From an uncultured Mediterraneibacter sp. (GTDB lineage Bacteria > Bacillota > Clostridia > Lachnospirales > Lachnospiraceae), in the NCBI GenBank assembly GCA_944376695.1, contig CALWDM010000017.1:1-44062 (forward strand): 44,062 nt of DNA. Reading direction: 5' to 3'. Shown one piece after another: positions 24,549 through 33,910 of this stretch. Numbering within the stretch: position 1 is the first letter of the stretch; every line of letters begins with the position of its first letter. The translations under genes were made by a program, and so were the position numbers. Below the pieces are notes generated by a model. The model saw only the letters and a list, made by a program, of their open reading frames with translations, searched no databases and was not told the origin of the DNA.

Positions 24549-27008
24549 TTACTCTCCGATACCGAATACCTTCCGGGCATAATGGACGGACTGCATGGCA
24601 TCCTTTCCATAAAAATCAGCCCCGATCATATCTGCATATTCCTGATTAAGCACCGCCCCTCCGACCATCACACGGCATCCAGGAGCCTTTTCCCTCAGCT
24701 GACGGATCGTCTCCTCCATGCTGACTACAGTTGTGGTCATCAAAGCGCTCAGTCCTGCAAGAGGCGCCTGCTTTTCCAGCACCGTATCCACAATTTTTTC
24801 CGGCGGCACATCCTTACCCAGATCGATCACGTCAAAACTGTAATTTTCCAGCAGCACTTTCACGATATTCTTTCCAATATCATGGATATCTCCTTTGACT
24901 GTTGCAATCACCACAGTACCTATCTTTTCCTGGATCTCACCGCTTTTATCCATCTTTTCTTTCAGGACCGCGAACGCGCTCTTCGCCGCTTCCGCGCTCA
25001 TAAGGAGCTGGGGAAGGAAGACTGTCCCCTTTTCAAACCCGTCTCCCACCCTGTTCAGCGCAGGAATCAGATCTTCATTGATAATATCCAGAGGAGCTTT
25101 TTCTTCTGTCAGCTGTACCGTAATAGTATGCGCATCCTCTTTGAGTCCTTTTTCGATCGCTGCCCCAAGTCCCATGCCCTGAGCGCCTGCTGTTCCCGGG
25201 CCGGATGAGGAGGCTTCCGCCGTGCCCGCCGGAGCGGAACTGTATCTGCCTATGTAGCGCTCACAGTTTGAGTCCAGATTCATCAGGGCATGATATGCAT
25301 ACCACGCCTTCATCATATCCTCTGAAGATGGGTTGATAATTCCCGCGCTCAGCCCGTTCATCATTGCCATCGTATAAAAAGCTGAATTGATCACCGGACG
25401 GCTCGGGAGTCCAAAAGAAATATTGGATACTCCAAGTACAGTGTTCACCTTCACCTCATCCCGCAGACGGCGCAGCGTCTCAAGCGTCACTGTCGCTCCC
25501 TCCGGCTCGGAGCTGATCGTCATGGCAAGGGCATCGATCACGATATCTTTCTTCCCGATTCCATATTTTTTCGCCTCACCTATGATCTTTTCGGCGATAC
25601 GGACACGTCCGTCCGCGTCAGCCGGTATCCCTTCTTCATCCAGTGTAAGCCCGATGACTACGCCTCCGTATTTCCGGATCAGAGGAAATACTCTGTCCAT
25701 AGACTCCTGCTTTCCACTGACAGAATTTACCATTGCCTTTCCGTTATATATGCGAAGCGCCCGCTCCATTGCCTCCGTATCCACAGTATCGATCTGAAGC
25801 GGAAGATTGACTACGCTCTGGATTTCCTGCACAGCCTCTTCCATCAATGCCGGTTCATCGATATCCGGAAGTCCGACGTTTACGTCCAGAATATGCGCTC
25901 CATTGTCCTGCTGTGTAATCGCTTCTCTCAGGATATAATCCAGGTCATGTTCTTTGAGCGCCTGTTTAAAACGCTTCTTTCCTGTCGGATTGATTCTCTC
26001 ACCGATAATCCTGGACCCGCTGTTCTGCTCTGGTCTGTTTCCGAGAAATACACTCTTTCCATAGGATGACACGACAGTATATTCTTTCTCTGTGACCGGA
26101 AGAGGACGCAGCCCCTTGCAGGCATCTCTCATCGCACGGATATGCTCCGGCGCGGTGCCGCAGCAGCCTCCGATCACAGAAGCGCCCATCTCCGTGATCT
26201 GCTTCATTAAATATGCAAATTTTTCCGGAGCCACGTCATAGTATGTTCTTCCTTCCCTCTGCTGAGGAAGTCCGGCATTCGGTTTGACGATCACTGGCAG
26301 AGACGAATATCGAAGCATCTCCTCAAGGACGGGGAACATCTGCTCCGGTCCCATACCGCAGTTGATTCCCAGAGCATCCACCCGCAGTCCTTCCAGAAGT
26401 GCCACGACAGACGGAACATCCGCTCCGGTAAGGAGCTTGCGCCTTTCATCAAATATAGCCGTAGCAAACACCGGAAGAGAAGTATTTTCCTTCGCCGCCA
26501 GCACAGCAGCCTTCAGCTCATAAGTATCGCTCATTGTCTCGATGTGGATGAGATCCGCGCCTGCCTGCTCTCCTATGACCATGACTTCCCTGAACGCTTC
26601 ATAAGCAGTTTCAAAATCCAGGTCACCCATCGGTTTTAAAAGTTTTCCGGTAGGCCCCACATCAAGCGCAGTATAGATCCGTCTGTCAGCGCCCGACTCC
26701 CGGACCGCCGCTTTCACATGTCCCACGGCTGTTCTGATGATCTCTTCCAGCGGGCAGCGCTCATCGTGAAATTTCAGTGCGTTCGCCCCGAATGTGTTTG
26801 TGAGGACAATGTCGCTCCCCGCTTCAATATAACGCCTGTGTGTTTCCCTTATTACCTCCGGATGCTCCACGTTCCACGTCTCCGGAAGCTCTCCCGGGGC
26901 CAGCCCTCTCTCCTGGAGCTGTGTGCCCATCCCGCCGTCAAAATATAAAAGTTCCTTTCCAAGTCTGTCTCTGAGCATATATCTGTCCTTTCCACCGTTC
27001 TCTTTCAT
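24549..27008 (-). CDS. metH: cobalamin-dependent methionine synthase, short form
   Basis: This enzyme transfers the methyl group of 5-methyl-THF via cobalamin to homocysteine. About 819 residues from ATG 27008, which overlaps the stop of the upstream gene by 4 bases (ATGA); an ATG at 26978 is an alternative start. Domain order: homocysteine-binding zinc domain (INCGMG, then GGCCGTAPEH), pterin-binding domain (GERINPTGKKRFKQAL), cap, and B12-binding domain with D-I-H-D-I-G, whose His is the cobalt ligand. The C-terminal AdoMet-binding activation domain of full-length (~1200-residue) MetH is absent; it is supplied by the adjacent gene at 27005-27646. Confidence 0.95.
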   Translation of the reverse strand: MKENGGKDRYMLRDRLGKELLYFDGGMGTQLQERGLAPGELPETWNVEHPEVIRETHRRYIEAGSDIVLTNTFGANALKFHDERCPLEEIIRTAVGHVKAAVRESGADRRIYTALDVGPTGKLLKPMGDLDFETAYEAFREVMVIGEQAGADLIHIETMSDTYELKAAVLAAKENTSLPVFATAIFDERRKLLTGADVPSVVALLEGLRVDALGINCGMGPEQMFPVLEEMLRYSSLPVIVKPNAGLPQQREGRTYYDVAPEKFAYLMKQITEMGASVIGGCCGTAPEHIRAMRDACKGLRPLPVTEKEYTVVSSYGKSVFLGNRPEQNSGSRIIGERINPTGKKRFKQALKEHDLDYILREAITQQDNGAHILDVNVGLPDIDEPALMEEAVQEIQSVVNLPLQIDTVDTEAMERALRIYNGKAMVNSVSGKQESMDRVFPLIRKYGGVVIGLTLDEEGIPADADGRVRIAEKIIGEAKKYGIGKKDIVIDALAMTISSEPEGATVTLETLRRLRDEVKVNTVLGVSNISFGLPSRPVINSAFYTMAMMNGLSAGIINPSSEDMMKAWYAYHALMNLDSNCERYIGRYSSAPAGTAEASSSGPGTAGAQGMGLGAAIEKGLKEDAHTITVQLTEEKAPLDIINEDLIPALNRVGDGFEKGTVFLPQLLMSAEAAKSAFAVLKEKMDKSGEIQEKIGTVVIATVKGDIHDIGKNIVKVLLENYSFDVIDLGKDVPPEKIVDTVLEKQAPLAGLSALMTTTVVSMEETIRQLREKAPGCRVMVGGAVLNQEYADMIGADFYGKDAMQSVHYARKVFGIGE

Positions 27009-27646
27009 CGTCTGTACTCGCAGTCCCTCTTCCCGCACGCCTCACATCCCTGAATGGGACATCTCTCCTTTACCGGGCTTGCACCGATCAGTGCGGTGAC
27101 TGATTTTGTCGGCGTCATCACACATCCGTCCGTCATGGTAAGTCCGATCGTTTTGGCGCAGTCCAGTATCCGCATAAGCGGTTCCTGATACCGGATGTCA
27201 AAATCCCCATACCCCGGACTGAACCTCGGCCTCAGATAAAGCTTCTGCACTTCCAGCTCCCGTCCGATCTTAAGCTGTTCTTCATCGCAGTATTCTTCAA
27301 GAAACGCGGCTGCACATGACTGAAGGATCACCGCCTTCGCCATATCTGTCAGAGACGCCCGCCTGATAAGCATGTCAACCCCTGCTCCCAGGGTCGCTCC
27401 AAAAAGCACTGCTTTTTTGCATCCCTTCAGGTTTCTTTCCAGGCTGGTACTCCTGATCTCCATATTGCCAATTATGATTCTTCCATCCTCTGTCTGTGCC
27501 ATATCAAAAATGCGGCAGACCGACTTGGGCGCCGCTGTCCGCTCCAACTCTGCGAAAGCGTCCTCGATCAGCGCCAAAGTCCTGTCGTCTGCCGCATTTC
27601 TTCCATATCCCAGATATCGAATGGCTTCCTTTATCCTTCTCTCCAT
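27005..27646 (-). CDS. stand-alone MetH activation-domain protein
   Basis: The 213 residues resemble the AdoMet-binding reactivation domain normally fused to the C-terminus of MetH. The motif RPRFSPGYGDF corresponds to the conserved R-P-x-x-G-Y element that binds AdoMet. A Cys-rich C-terminus (CPIQGCEACGKRDCEYRR) ends the protein and may bind metal. The inferred role is reductive remethylation of oxidised cobalamin on the truncated MetH encoded immediately downstream (4-base overlap). The start lies 9 bases after the metF stop. A split MetH of this kind is common in anaerobic Firmicutes. Confidence 0.9.
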   Translation of the reverse strand: MERRIKEAIRYLGYGRNAADDRTLALIEDAFAELERTAAPKSVCRIFDMAQTEDGRIIIGNMEIRSTSLERNLKGCKKAVLFGATLGAGVDMLIRRASLTDMAKAVILQSCAAAFLEEYCDEEQLKIGRELEVQKLYLRPRFSPGYGDFDIRYQEPLMRILDCAKTIGLTMTDGCVMTPTKSVTALIGASPVKERCPIQGCEACGKRDCEYRR

Positions 27647-27655
27647 ATCGCCACC

Positions 27656-28525
27656 CTATGCCTTTATGATCTCTGACAGATTGCTCATGATCGCTGCGGC
27701 GACATCAGGTTTATTCATTGTATAAATATGAATATTCTTTACGCCGTTTGCGAGCAAATCAATGATCTGATCCGTAGCATACGCGATCCCCGCCTGTTTC
27801 ATCGCTGCCGGAGAACCGCCGAATCGATCCAGTATCGCAAGAAATCTTCTCGGAAAAACAGTGCCTGAAAGCTCCTGGCTCCGTTTCATCTGCGTCGCGC
27901 TCGTAATCGGCATAATGCCGGGCAGCACCGGGACTGTAATGCCTGCCTCCCTGATTCTGTAAAGAAAATTATAGTGGATATCATTGTCAAAGAACATCTG
28001 AGTTGTCAGGAAGTCCACTCCGCTGTCCACCTTCTGTTTCAGATAACGGATGTCATCCTCCTTGTGTTCATTCTCCACATGGCCTTCAGGATAACATGCA
28101 GCGCCGATGCAGAAATCGCCATGCTTTCTGATCTCTTCTACAAGCTCAAATGCATAATGAAAACGATCCACAGCAGGAAATGACACCCCCTCAGGAATAT
28201 CTCCGCGCAGAGCAAGGATATTCCTGATGCCATGCGCCTTTAAATCCTCAATCACCCCGCGCACCTCTTCCTTTGTAGACGAAGCGCATGTCAGATGCGC
28301 CAGACTCTGCAGATGCAGATTATCTCTGATATGGGAAGCGATCTTTGCCGTATTTTTGCTTGTACCGCCTCCCGCTCCATATGTAACGCTGATAAACGCC
28401 GGATTTAATACTGACATGGCGTCTACCGCGGAAATCACCCTGTCAAACCCCTCATCCGTCTTCGGAGGGAATACTTCAAATGAAATGTGTATGCTGTCTT
28501 CTCTCAGTTTATCGATTATCTTCAT
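27656..28525 (-). CDS. metF: methylenetetrahydrofolate reductase
   Basis: MetF reduces 5,10-methylene-THF to 5-methyl-THF, the methyl donor for MetH, using a flavin cofactor. The 289 residues are the standard bacterial catalytic length. It begins MKIIDKLREDSIHISFEVFPPKTDEG, with the conserved F-E-F/V-x-P-P element, and contains LRGDIPEG and the TQMFFDN segment typical of the TIM-barrel active site. The ribosome binding site AGGAG lies about 12 bases upstream. Only 36 bases separate it from the glgA stop codon, so the met genes may be read from the glgA promoter. Confidence 0.95.
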   Translation of the reverse strand: MKIIDKLREDSIHISFEVFPPKTDEGFDRVISAVDAMSVLNPAFISVTYGAGGGTSKNTAKIASHIRDNLHLQSLAHLTCASSTKEEVRGVIEDLKAHGIRNILALRGDIPEGVSFPAVDRFHYAFELVEEIRKHGDFCIGAACYPEGHVENEHKEDDIRYLKQKVDSGVDFLTTQMFFDNDIHYNFLYRIREAGITVPVLPGIMPITSATQMKRSQELSGTVFPRRFLAILDRFGGSPAAMKQAGIAYATDQIIDLLANGVKNIHIYTMNKPDVAAAIMSNLSEIIKA

Positions 28526-28561
28526 CCGGTAAAAATTCTCCTGTCATCTTCTGCTATATGT

Positions 28562-30010
28562 TTATTCGCCGATCAGCTCTTTATAGAGCTCCTCATACTG
28601 TCCCGCGGAATTCTTCCATGAGAAATCCTGGCTCATGGCACGCTCCACGATCTTGTTCCAGTCTCTTTTTTTATCGTAATAGATCCTCTCGGCATAACGG
28701 ACAGTATTCAGCATTTCATGCGCATTGTAATTGCAGAAGCTGAAACCTGTTCCGGTCTTTTCGTATTCATTGTACGGCTGTACAGTATCTTTCAGTCCGC
28801 CAGTCTCTCTCACGATCGGCAGAGTGCCGTACCTCAGGCTCATAAGCTGGCTCAGCCCGCATGGCTCAAACAGGGACGGCATCAGGAATGCGTCGCATGA
28901 GGCATAAATCCTGTGTGAGAGTTCATCTGAATAATAGATGTTTGCCGATACCCTTCCCCCATATTTCCATGCAAAATGGCGGAACATATTCTCATATTTT
29001 ACATCACCTGTCCCGAGAACGACGATCTGCACTGCATCCTGGCAGAGTTCATCCATAATATAATCAACAAGATCAAAACCTTTCTGATCCGTCAGTCTTG
29101 AGACCATACCGATCAGCATAACCTTCGGCTCTATATTCAGCCCAAGCTCTTCCTGAAGTGACGTCTTATTGGCCGGCTTGTTCCTCCTGAAATTGTCAAT
29201 ATTATAATTTCTGGCAATCCTCCAGTCTGTCTCCGGATTCCAGTCACTGTAATCCAGACCGTTGACGATCCCGCGAAGATCATTGGATCTTGCGGACATC
29301 AACCCGTCCAGGCCTTCTCCATAAAATGGCGTTTTGATCTCCTCCGCATAACTCCGGCTTACGGTCGTCACTTTATCCGCATATACGATGCCTCCCTTCA
29401 GCAGATTTGCATCTTTGTACGCCTCCATTTTATCTGGGACAAAATAATATTCCGGCAGACCTGTGATGCCTCTCACTGTCTTTGTATCCCACACTCCCTG
29501 GAACTTCAGGTTATGTATGGTCATCACAGTCTTTATCCCGCGGTAATATTCTCCCAGATATCTGAAATTGTCGAGATATACCGGGATCAGACCGGTCTGC
29601 CAGTCATGGCAGTGAATCAGATCAGGGCGGAATCCGATCACCGGAAGAATGCTCAGGACTGCCTTTGAAAAAAATGCAAATTTCTCAATATTCCACTTCG
29701 GGTCACCGTCATACGGAGCAAAGCCGCTGAAATAGTGTTCATTATCAATAAAATAAAATGTGATGTCATTTAATACAGTTTTTAAGACTCCCACATACTG
29801 ATTCTGCCCTGCGATATCCATATAAAAATGAGTCACATACTCCAGCTTTTCCTTCCATTCCTGCTTCATACATGTGTAATTGGGGATCACAACGCGCACA
29901 TCATATCTCTCTTTATCAAACTCTTTTGGAAGTGAACCGGCAACATCCGCAAGACCTCCGGTCTTGATAAAAGGCACACACTCTGAAGAAGCAAATAAAA
30001 TGTTTTTCAT
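28562..30010 (-). CDS. glgA: glycogen synthase
   Basis: GlgA transfers glucose from ADP-glucose to the growing alpha-1,4-glucan. I chose ATG 30010 (482 residues) because GGAGG lies 9 bases upstream. The N-terminal ADP-glucose-binding motif KTGGLADV is at about 15-22, and the GT-B fold C-terminal half contains MLIGMVSRLTDQKG and the E-P-C-G-L-S-Q nucleotide-sugar site. No other glycogen genes (glgC, glgD, glgP, glgB) are in the window. It has its own promoter at 30064-30091 and is followed closely by metF. Confidence 0.95.
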   Translation of the reverse strand: MKNILFASSECVPFIKTGGLADVAGSLPKEFDKERYDVRVVIPNYTCMKQEWKEKLEYVTHFYMDIAGQNQYVGVLKTVLNDITFYFIDNEHYFSGFAPYDGDPKWNIEKFAFFSKAVLSILPVIGFRPDLIHCHDWQTGLIPVYLDNFRYLGEYYRGIKTVMTIHNLKFQGVWDTKTVRGITGLPEYYFVPDKMEAYKDANLLKGGIVYADKVTTVSRSYAEEIKTPFYGEGLDGLMSARSNDLRGIVNGLDYSDWNPETDWRIARNYNIDNFRRNKPANKTSLQEELGLNIEPKVMLIGMVSRLTDQKGFDLVDYIMDELCQDAVQIVVLGTGDVKYENMFRHFAWKYGGRVSANIYYSDELSHRIYASCDAFLMPSLFEPCGLSQLMSLRYGTLPIVRETGGLKDTVQPYNEYEKTGTGFSFCNYNAHEMLNTVRYAERIYYDKKRDWNKIVERAMSQDFSWKNSAGQYEELYKELIGE

Positions 30011-30063
30011 AACTTCGATCCTCCATCTTGCATTCATCGCCCAAAGGCTTATTATTAATGTAT

Positions 30064-30091
30064 ATTATACCTTATTTCCTGCATAATGCAA
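30064..30091 (-). promoter_or_regulatory. glgA promoter
   Basis: TTGCAT (30086-30091) and TATAAT (30064-30069) on the minus strand are 16 bases apart, giving a ~45-base leader before glgA. The -35 box lies only 11 bases past the spo0A stop codon, with no terminator between. Confidence 0.7.
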
Positions 30092-30102
30092 CGGTAACCT
30101 TT

Positions 30103-30900
30103 TTAATTCATTCTGCCTCCATGTTTATATTCGAGCTGGATCGTATCTGCGATCAGGGCGATGAACTCGGAATTTGTCGGCTTCCCTTTTCCTGTGCTCA
30201 CTGTATATCCAAACAGTTCGTCAAGAGTATCCAACTTTCCTCTGCTCCATGCGACTTCGATCGCATGCCGGATTGCCCGCTCCACACGGCTGGATGTTGT
30301 CTGGTATTTTTTAGCCACTGTCGGATACAGGATCTTTGTAATGGCATTTAATACATCCATATCGTTCACCGCCATTATGATCGCATCGCGCAGATAGTGA
30401 TATCCCTTGATATGCGCGGGGATTCCGATCTCATGCAGCATATTTGTCACCCTGTTTTCAAGGCTCCCCGCCTGAGTGTTCTCTCCTGTTCTGCTCTCCT
30501 CTTTTCTGTCATATCCCCGGAACATTTTTCTCACCGATTTTATCCTGTCAAGAAGCATTTCATTGTTAAACGGCTTCATGACATAGTAATTCGCGCCCTT
30601 ATTAAAGGCATCTTCTGTGATCCTTTCCTGACCTACCGCTGTAACGACGATGAAGTAAGGACGCTTATCGGCAGTGTGTGACTGATTGACCTGCTCCATC
30701 ACAGTCAGTCCGTCCATTTTCGGCATGATCAGATCAAGCAGGACAACATCAGGCTGTCTGTCTTTGATGATCTGACACATCTCCTCACCATTTTTAGCCT
30801 TACCGACCAGCTCCAGATCTTTGTCTGTGCTGATGATATCTCCAAGCAGATCAAGTATCCTCTGGTTATCGTCGGCTATGGCAACACTCAAATGTTCCAT
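30103..30900 (-). CDS. spo0A: sporulation master regulator Spo0A
   Basis: Spo0A is the phosphorelay response regulator that commits the cell to sporulation. The 265 residues comprise a receiver domain with acidic pocket D10/D11, phosphoacceptor D56 (VVLLDLIMP) and the M-K-P lysine near 108, a variable linker, and a C-terminal Spo0A DNA-binding domain. The latter contains [29 protein letters not shown] and [14 protein letters not shown], the segments that contact 0A boxes and sigma factors. Its promoter (30951-30980) and two 0A boxes (30999-31018) point to autoregulation. It lies next to spoIVB as in most clostridia. Confidence 0.98.
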   Translation of the reverse strand: MEHLSVAIADDNQRILDLLGDIISTDKDLELVGKAKNGEEMCQIIKDRQPDVVLLDLIMPKMDGLTVMEQVNQSHTADKRPYFIVVTAVGQERITEDAFNKGANYYVMKPFNNEMLLDRIKSVRKMFRGYDRKEESRTGENTQAGSLENRVTNMLHEIGIPAHIKGYHYLRDAIIMAVNDMDVLNAITKILYPTVAKKYQTTSSRVERAIRHAIEVAWSRGKLDTLDELFGYTVSTGKGKPTNSEFIALIADTIQLEYKHGGRMN

Positions 30901-30950
30901 CCTCTTCTCTCCTTTAGACCTGAGAAGCTTTCCTGAAACGCCACTCGCTT

Positions 30951-30980
30951 ATTATATCTTGTGTCGGATCGCAGAATCAA
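30951..30980 (-). promoter_or_regulatory. spo0A promoter, sigma-A type
   Basis: TTGATT (30975-30980) and TATAAT (30951-30956) on the minus strand are 18 bases apart, about 50 bases before the spo0A start codon. I did not find a convincing sigma-H promoter in this interval. Confidence 0.65.
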
Positions 30981-30998
30981 GGAGATTTTGTAGCACTA

Positions 30999-31018
30999 AT
31001 TCGACACGGTTTTCGACA
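30999..31018 (-). promoter_or_regulatory. two tandem Spo0A-binding boxes
   Basis: On the minus strand TGTCGAAA (31011-31018) and TGTCGAAT (30999-31006) match the TGTCGAA core of the 0A box. They are in the same orientation, 12 bases apart, about 20 bases upstream of the spo0A -35 box, a position suited to activation by Spo0A~P. Confidence 0.7.
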
Positions 31019-31025
31019 TTTCAGA

Positions 31026-32105
31026 TTATTCGACCTGGTCCAGCATGTTCTCTATGAATATGCCGTATCCCATTGTCGAATCCTGCACGAACACATGAGT
31101 GACCGCGCCAATCAGCTTCCCGTTCTGTATGATCGGACTTCCGCTCATCCCCTGTATGATCCCTCCCGTTTTTTCAAGCAGCTCCGGGTCTGTCACCTGA
31201 ATGACCAGCCCCTTATTGATCTCTGACCCTGACATGTCGATTTCTGTCACCTGGATCTCATATTCTTTTAATTCATTGTCTATAAAACATCTGATCGACG
31301 CCGGACCTTCTACGATCTCATCTTTGCCGGCTGTCTCAATGGGGATCTGCTCTTCAAACAACTCGTCGATCCGGTCTATGGTTCCATAGATACCTGCCTC
31401 TGTATTTTTGTCAATAGTCCCAAGCACATTGTAATTATTATACACAATGATCCCTTCCATACTTCCCGGCGAACCGTCAGCCCCACGGATAATATCCTGT
31501 ATGCTGGTCCGGTATACAGTGCCGTCCGAGATGGACATGAGCACACTTGTGTCGGTATCGTGGATGCCGTGACCGAGTGCTCCAAAACGACTCTGTTCAG
31601 TGAGAAATGTCACCGTCCCCAGTCCCTGTACATTATCTCTCACCCAGATACCGAGCCTGTATTCGTCCGGCGCGTACTCCACAGGGTTTATCCTGATATC
31701 CATCGTCTCATCCCCACGGCGGACCGTTAGTATGACCCGCTCACCTGATATTCTTTCCACCGCTTCCAGCAGTTCTCTCTTTCCCGTGATCTCCCGATGA
31801 TCCACAGCAGTGATATAATCGCCCGAACGCACCAGATTTGCCGCGGGTTCATACTCTTTTCCGTCAATACCTTCGATCTCCTCCGTATTGAGCACCATCA
31901 CGCCGTCAGTTTCCATATAGATGCCCACCGGCATCCCTCCCAGGAGCACAGTGCCGCTTCCGGATGCTCCGGTGCTGGCTTCTGCCTGCTGCGGCGGGAG
32001 ACCTGACGCTCTTTTCCACGCGCTGTTCCACCCCAGAACCAGCGCCGGAACTGCAGCGATAAGCAGCAGGGACAGAAATATCCTGTATTTCCGGCTTTCC
32101 ACCAC
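31026..32105 (-). CDS. spoIVB: SpoIVB signalling serine peptidase
   Basis: SpoIVB is secreted from the forespore into the intermembrane space, where it activates pro-sigma-K processing. The 359 residues start with GTG at 32105. A single N-terminal membrane anchor (about 7-25) is followed by a PDZ domain (about 95-165) and the S55 peptidase domain. The catalytic His is in GALGHGI near residue 177 and the catalytic Ser in GMSGSPI near 320. It lies upstream of spo0A. A strong terminator (32164-32188) separates it from recN, so it probably has its own forespore promoter, which I could not identify. Confidence 0.95.
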   Translation of the reverse strand: MVESRKYRIFLSLLLIAAVPALVLGWNSAWKRASGLPPQQAEASTGASGSGTVLLGGMPVGIYMETDGVMVLNTEEIEGIDGKEYEPAANLVRSGDYITAVDHREITGKRELLEAVERISGERVILTVRRGDETMDIRINPVEYAPDEYRLGIWVRDNVQGLGTVTFLTEQSRFGALGHGIHDTDTSVLMSISDGTVYRTSIQDIIRGADGSPGSMEGIIVYNNYNVLGTIDKNTEAGIYGTIDRIDELFEEQIPIETAGKDEIVEGPASIRCFIDNELKEYEIQVTEIDMSGSEINKGLVIQVTDPELLEKTGGIIQGMSGSPIIQNGKLIGAVTHVFVQDSTMGYGIFIENMLDQVE

Positions 32106-32163
32106 ACTTTCACTTCCTTTCTGTCATAAGGATAAACTTTCTCTTTTAAGAAAAACAAAAAGA

Positions 32164-32188
32164 AACGGATACCTGCGCCGTATCCGTT
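32164..32188 (-). terminator. terminator after recN
   Basis: AACGGATAC (32164-32172) and GTATCCGTT (32180-32188) form a 9-base stem with a 7-base loop. On the minus strand it is followed by TCTTTTTGTTTTT, a strong T-tract. It ends the dxs-to-recN transcript before spoIVB. Confidence 0.9.
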
Positions 32189-32225
32189 CCTAGTATGTGT
32201 GGGTTTCCGCCTTTTCACACTGGTA

Positions 32226-33902
32226 TTATATTTCACGCTTTGCCAATTCTTTCATCTCTCTCGCGCTTTCCACAATGTGCTCTGTCACGCTCGCCCCGCC
32301 GAGGAGCCTTGCCAGCTCGCTGACCGATGCTTCCTCATCCAGAAGATGGATGCGGGTCTGCACGGAGTGATCTTTCGCTTCTTTTCTGATTACAAAATGT
32401 AAGTCCGCTGCCGAAGCGATCTGAGGCAGATGGGTAATACAGATCACCTGCCGGCTTTTTCCAATCAGGCGAAGCTTTTCCGCCACCTTTCCGGCTGTAA
32501 TGCCGGAGATGCCCGCATCGATCTCATCAAAAATCAGTGTGGGCGTATCTTCCTCATCCGCCAGAACAGCCTTCAGCGCCAGCATGATACGGGAAAGTTC
32601 GCCTCCGGACGCAATATTTCCGAGCGCTTTCATCGGTTCTCCCGGATTCACGGCAAGATAAAACTCTGCCTCATCCCTTCCGTTTGCGCTGAAATGCCCG
32701 CTGTCAGCAACGCGCAGCTCCAGCCTTGTATCCATGAAATTAAGCTCCGTCATCTGCTCCCGGATCGCATTCGCAAATTCAGAAGCATATTTTCTGCGTA
32801 TCCCGCTCAGTCTGTCCGTCACATCCTGCACTTCTGCCAGAGAACGTTCCTTTTCTTCCCGGATCTTCTCTCTGTACGAATCATAATCTGTCAGTTCTTC
32901 TATTCTTTTCTTTTTTTCTTCGCAGTATGCGAGGATCTCTTTGACTGAATTACCATATTTTGCCTTTAAATGGTTTATGAGGTTCAGACGCTCCCCGGTT
33001 TCTTTAAACTCATCCTCAGAAAACTCAAAGCTTTTTGCGTACTCGGAGAGTTCCCGGTTAAAATCATTGAGCAGGCTGTCCGCATCCAGCAGCTGACTGT
33101 ACAGCTGCGCCCCTGTCTCATCGAACTCCGCCGCGTCCTGGAAGGCGCGGATCGCCCGGCTTAAGCAGTCGCTGGCATTGCCGGCCGCGTCCTCACATGT
33201 ATAACGGTACGTCTCTCCTACCGCTTCCGTGATTTTCCTGCTCTCTGTCATCCTCCGGTAAAGCTCCTCGAGCTCTTCATCCTCCCCGGGCTCAAGAGCA
33301 GACTCTTCAATCTCATTTACTTCAAATTCCGCAAGGGAGAGCTCCCGTCTCCTCTCCTCCTCATCCAGAGAACACGCTTCCTCCTGCCTGCAGATCTCCT
33401 GGTATCTCCGGTAACATTCTCTCATCTCCTCCTTCACCGGCCGGAGTTCTTCCCCGGCGTACAGATCCAGCAGGGCGAGATGGTTCTTCCTGTTCAGAAG
33501 GGTCTGATTGTCATGCTGTCCGTGGATATCAATCAGCATGCTGGCGGCGTCTCTGAGCGTAGACATACTCACGGTCTCTCCGTTGATCCGGCTCAGGCTC
33601 CTGCCCTGCATCAGCCTGCGGCTCAGAGTGACCGTGTTTCCTTCCGGAAAGATGTCCAGAGCTTCCAGTCTTTTTTTCAGCTTTTCATCATCCACGGTAA
33701 ACGTCAGCTCCACAAGCCCGCTGTCCGACCCGTTTCTCAGCATATCCGCGCTGTATTTCGCTCCCAGGGCAAGCCCCACGGACCCTAAAAGGATCGATTT
33801 CCCCGCTCCGGTCTCCCCGGTAAGGATATTGAGCCCCGGTCCGAAATCCACTTCTGTCTCATCGATCAGAGCCAGGTTTTTTACATGAAGATTCTGCAAC
33901 AT
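32226..33902 (-). CDS. recN: DNA repair protein RecN
   Basis: RecN is an SMC-like ATPase that gathers DNA ends at double-strand breaks. I chose ATG 33902 (558 residues) because the longer frame has no RecN-like sequence. Walker A GETGAGKS is at 29-36, long coiled coils fill the middle, and the C-terminal ATPase half has ASGGELSRIMLALK and Walker B TLIFDEIDAGISG. AGGTG lies 5 bases upstream. The gene starts 8 bases after argR stops, a pairing conserved in Firmicutes. Confidence 0.96.
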   Translation of the reverse strand: MLQNLHVKNLALIDETEVDFGPGLNILTGETGAGKSILLGSVGLALGAKYSADMLRNGSDSGLVELTFTVDDEKLKKRLEALDIFPEGNTVTLSRRLMQGRSLSRINGETVSMSTLRDAASMLIDIHGQHDNQTLLNRKNHLALLDLYAGEELRPVKEEMRECYRRYQEICRQEEACSLDEEERRRELSLAEFEVNEIEESALEPGEDEELEELYRRMTESRKITEAVGETYRYTCEDAAGNASDCLSRAIRAFQDAAEFDETGAQLYSQLLDADSLLNDFNRELSEYAKSFEFSEDEFKETGERLNLINHLKAKYGNSVKEILAYCEEKKKRIEELTDYDSYREKIREEKERSLAEVQDVTDRLSGIRRKYASEFANAIREQMTELNFMDTRLELRVADSGHFSANGRDEAEFYLAVNPGEPMKALGNIASGGELSRIMLALKAVLADEEDTPTLIFDEIDAGISGITAGKVAEKLRLIGKSRQVICITHLPQIASAADLHFVIRKEAKDHSVQTRIHLLDEEASVSELARLLGGASVTEHIVESAREMKELAKREI

Positions 33903-33910
33903 ACTGACAC

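Noticed and set aside
28526-28561. SAM riboswitch before metF
   Set aside because: Only 36 bases separate glgA and metF, too short for any SAM riboswitch.
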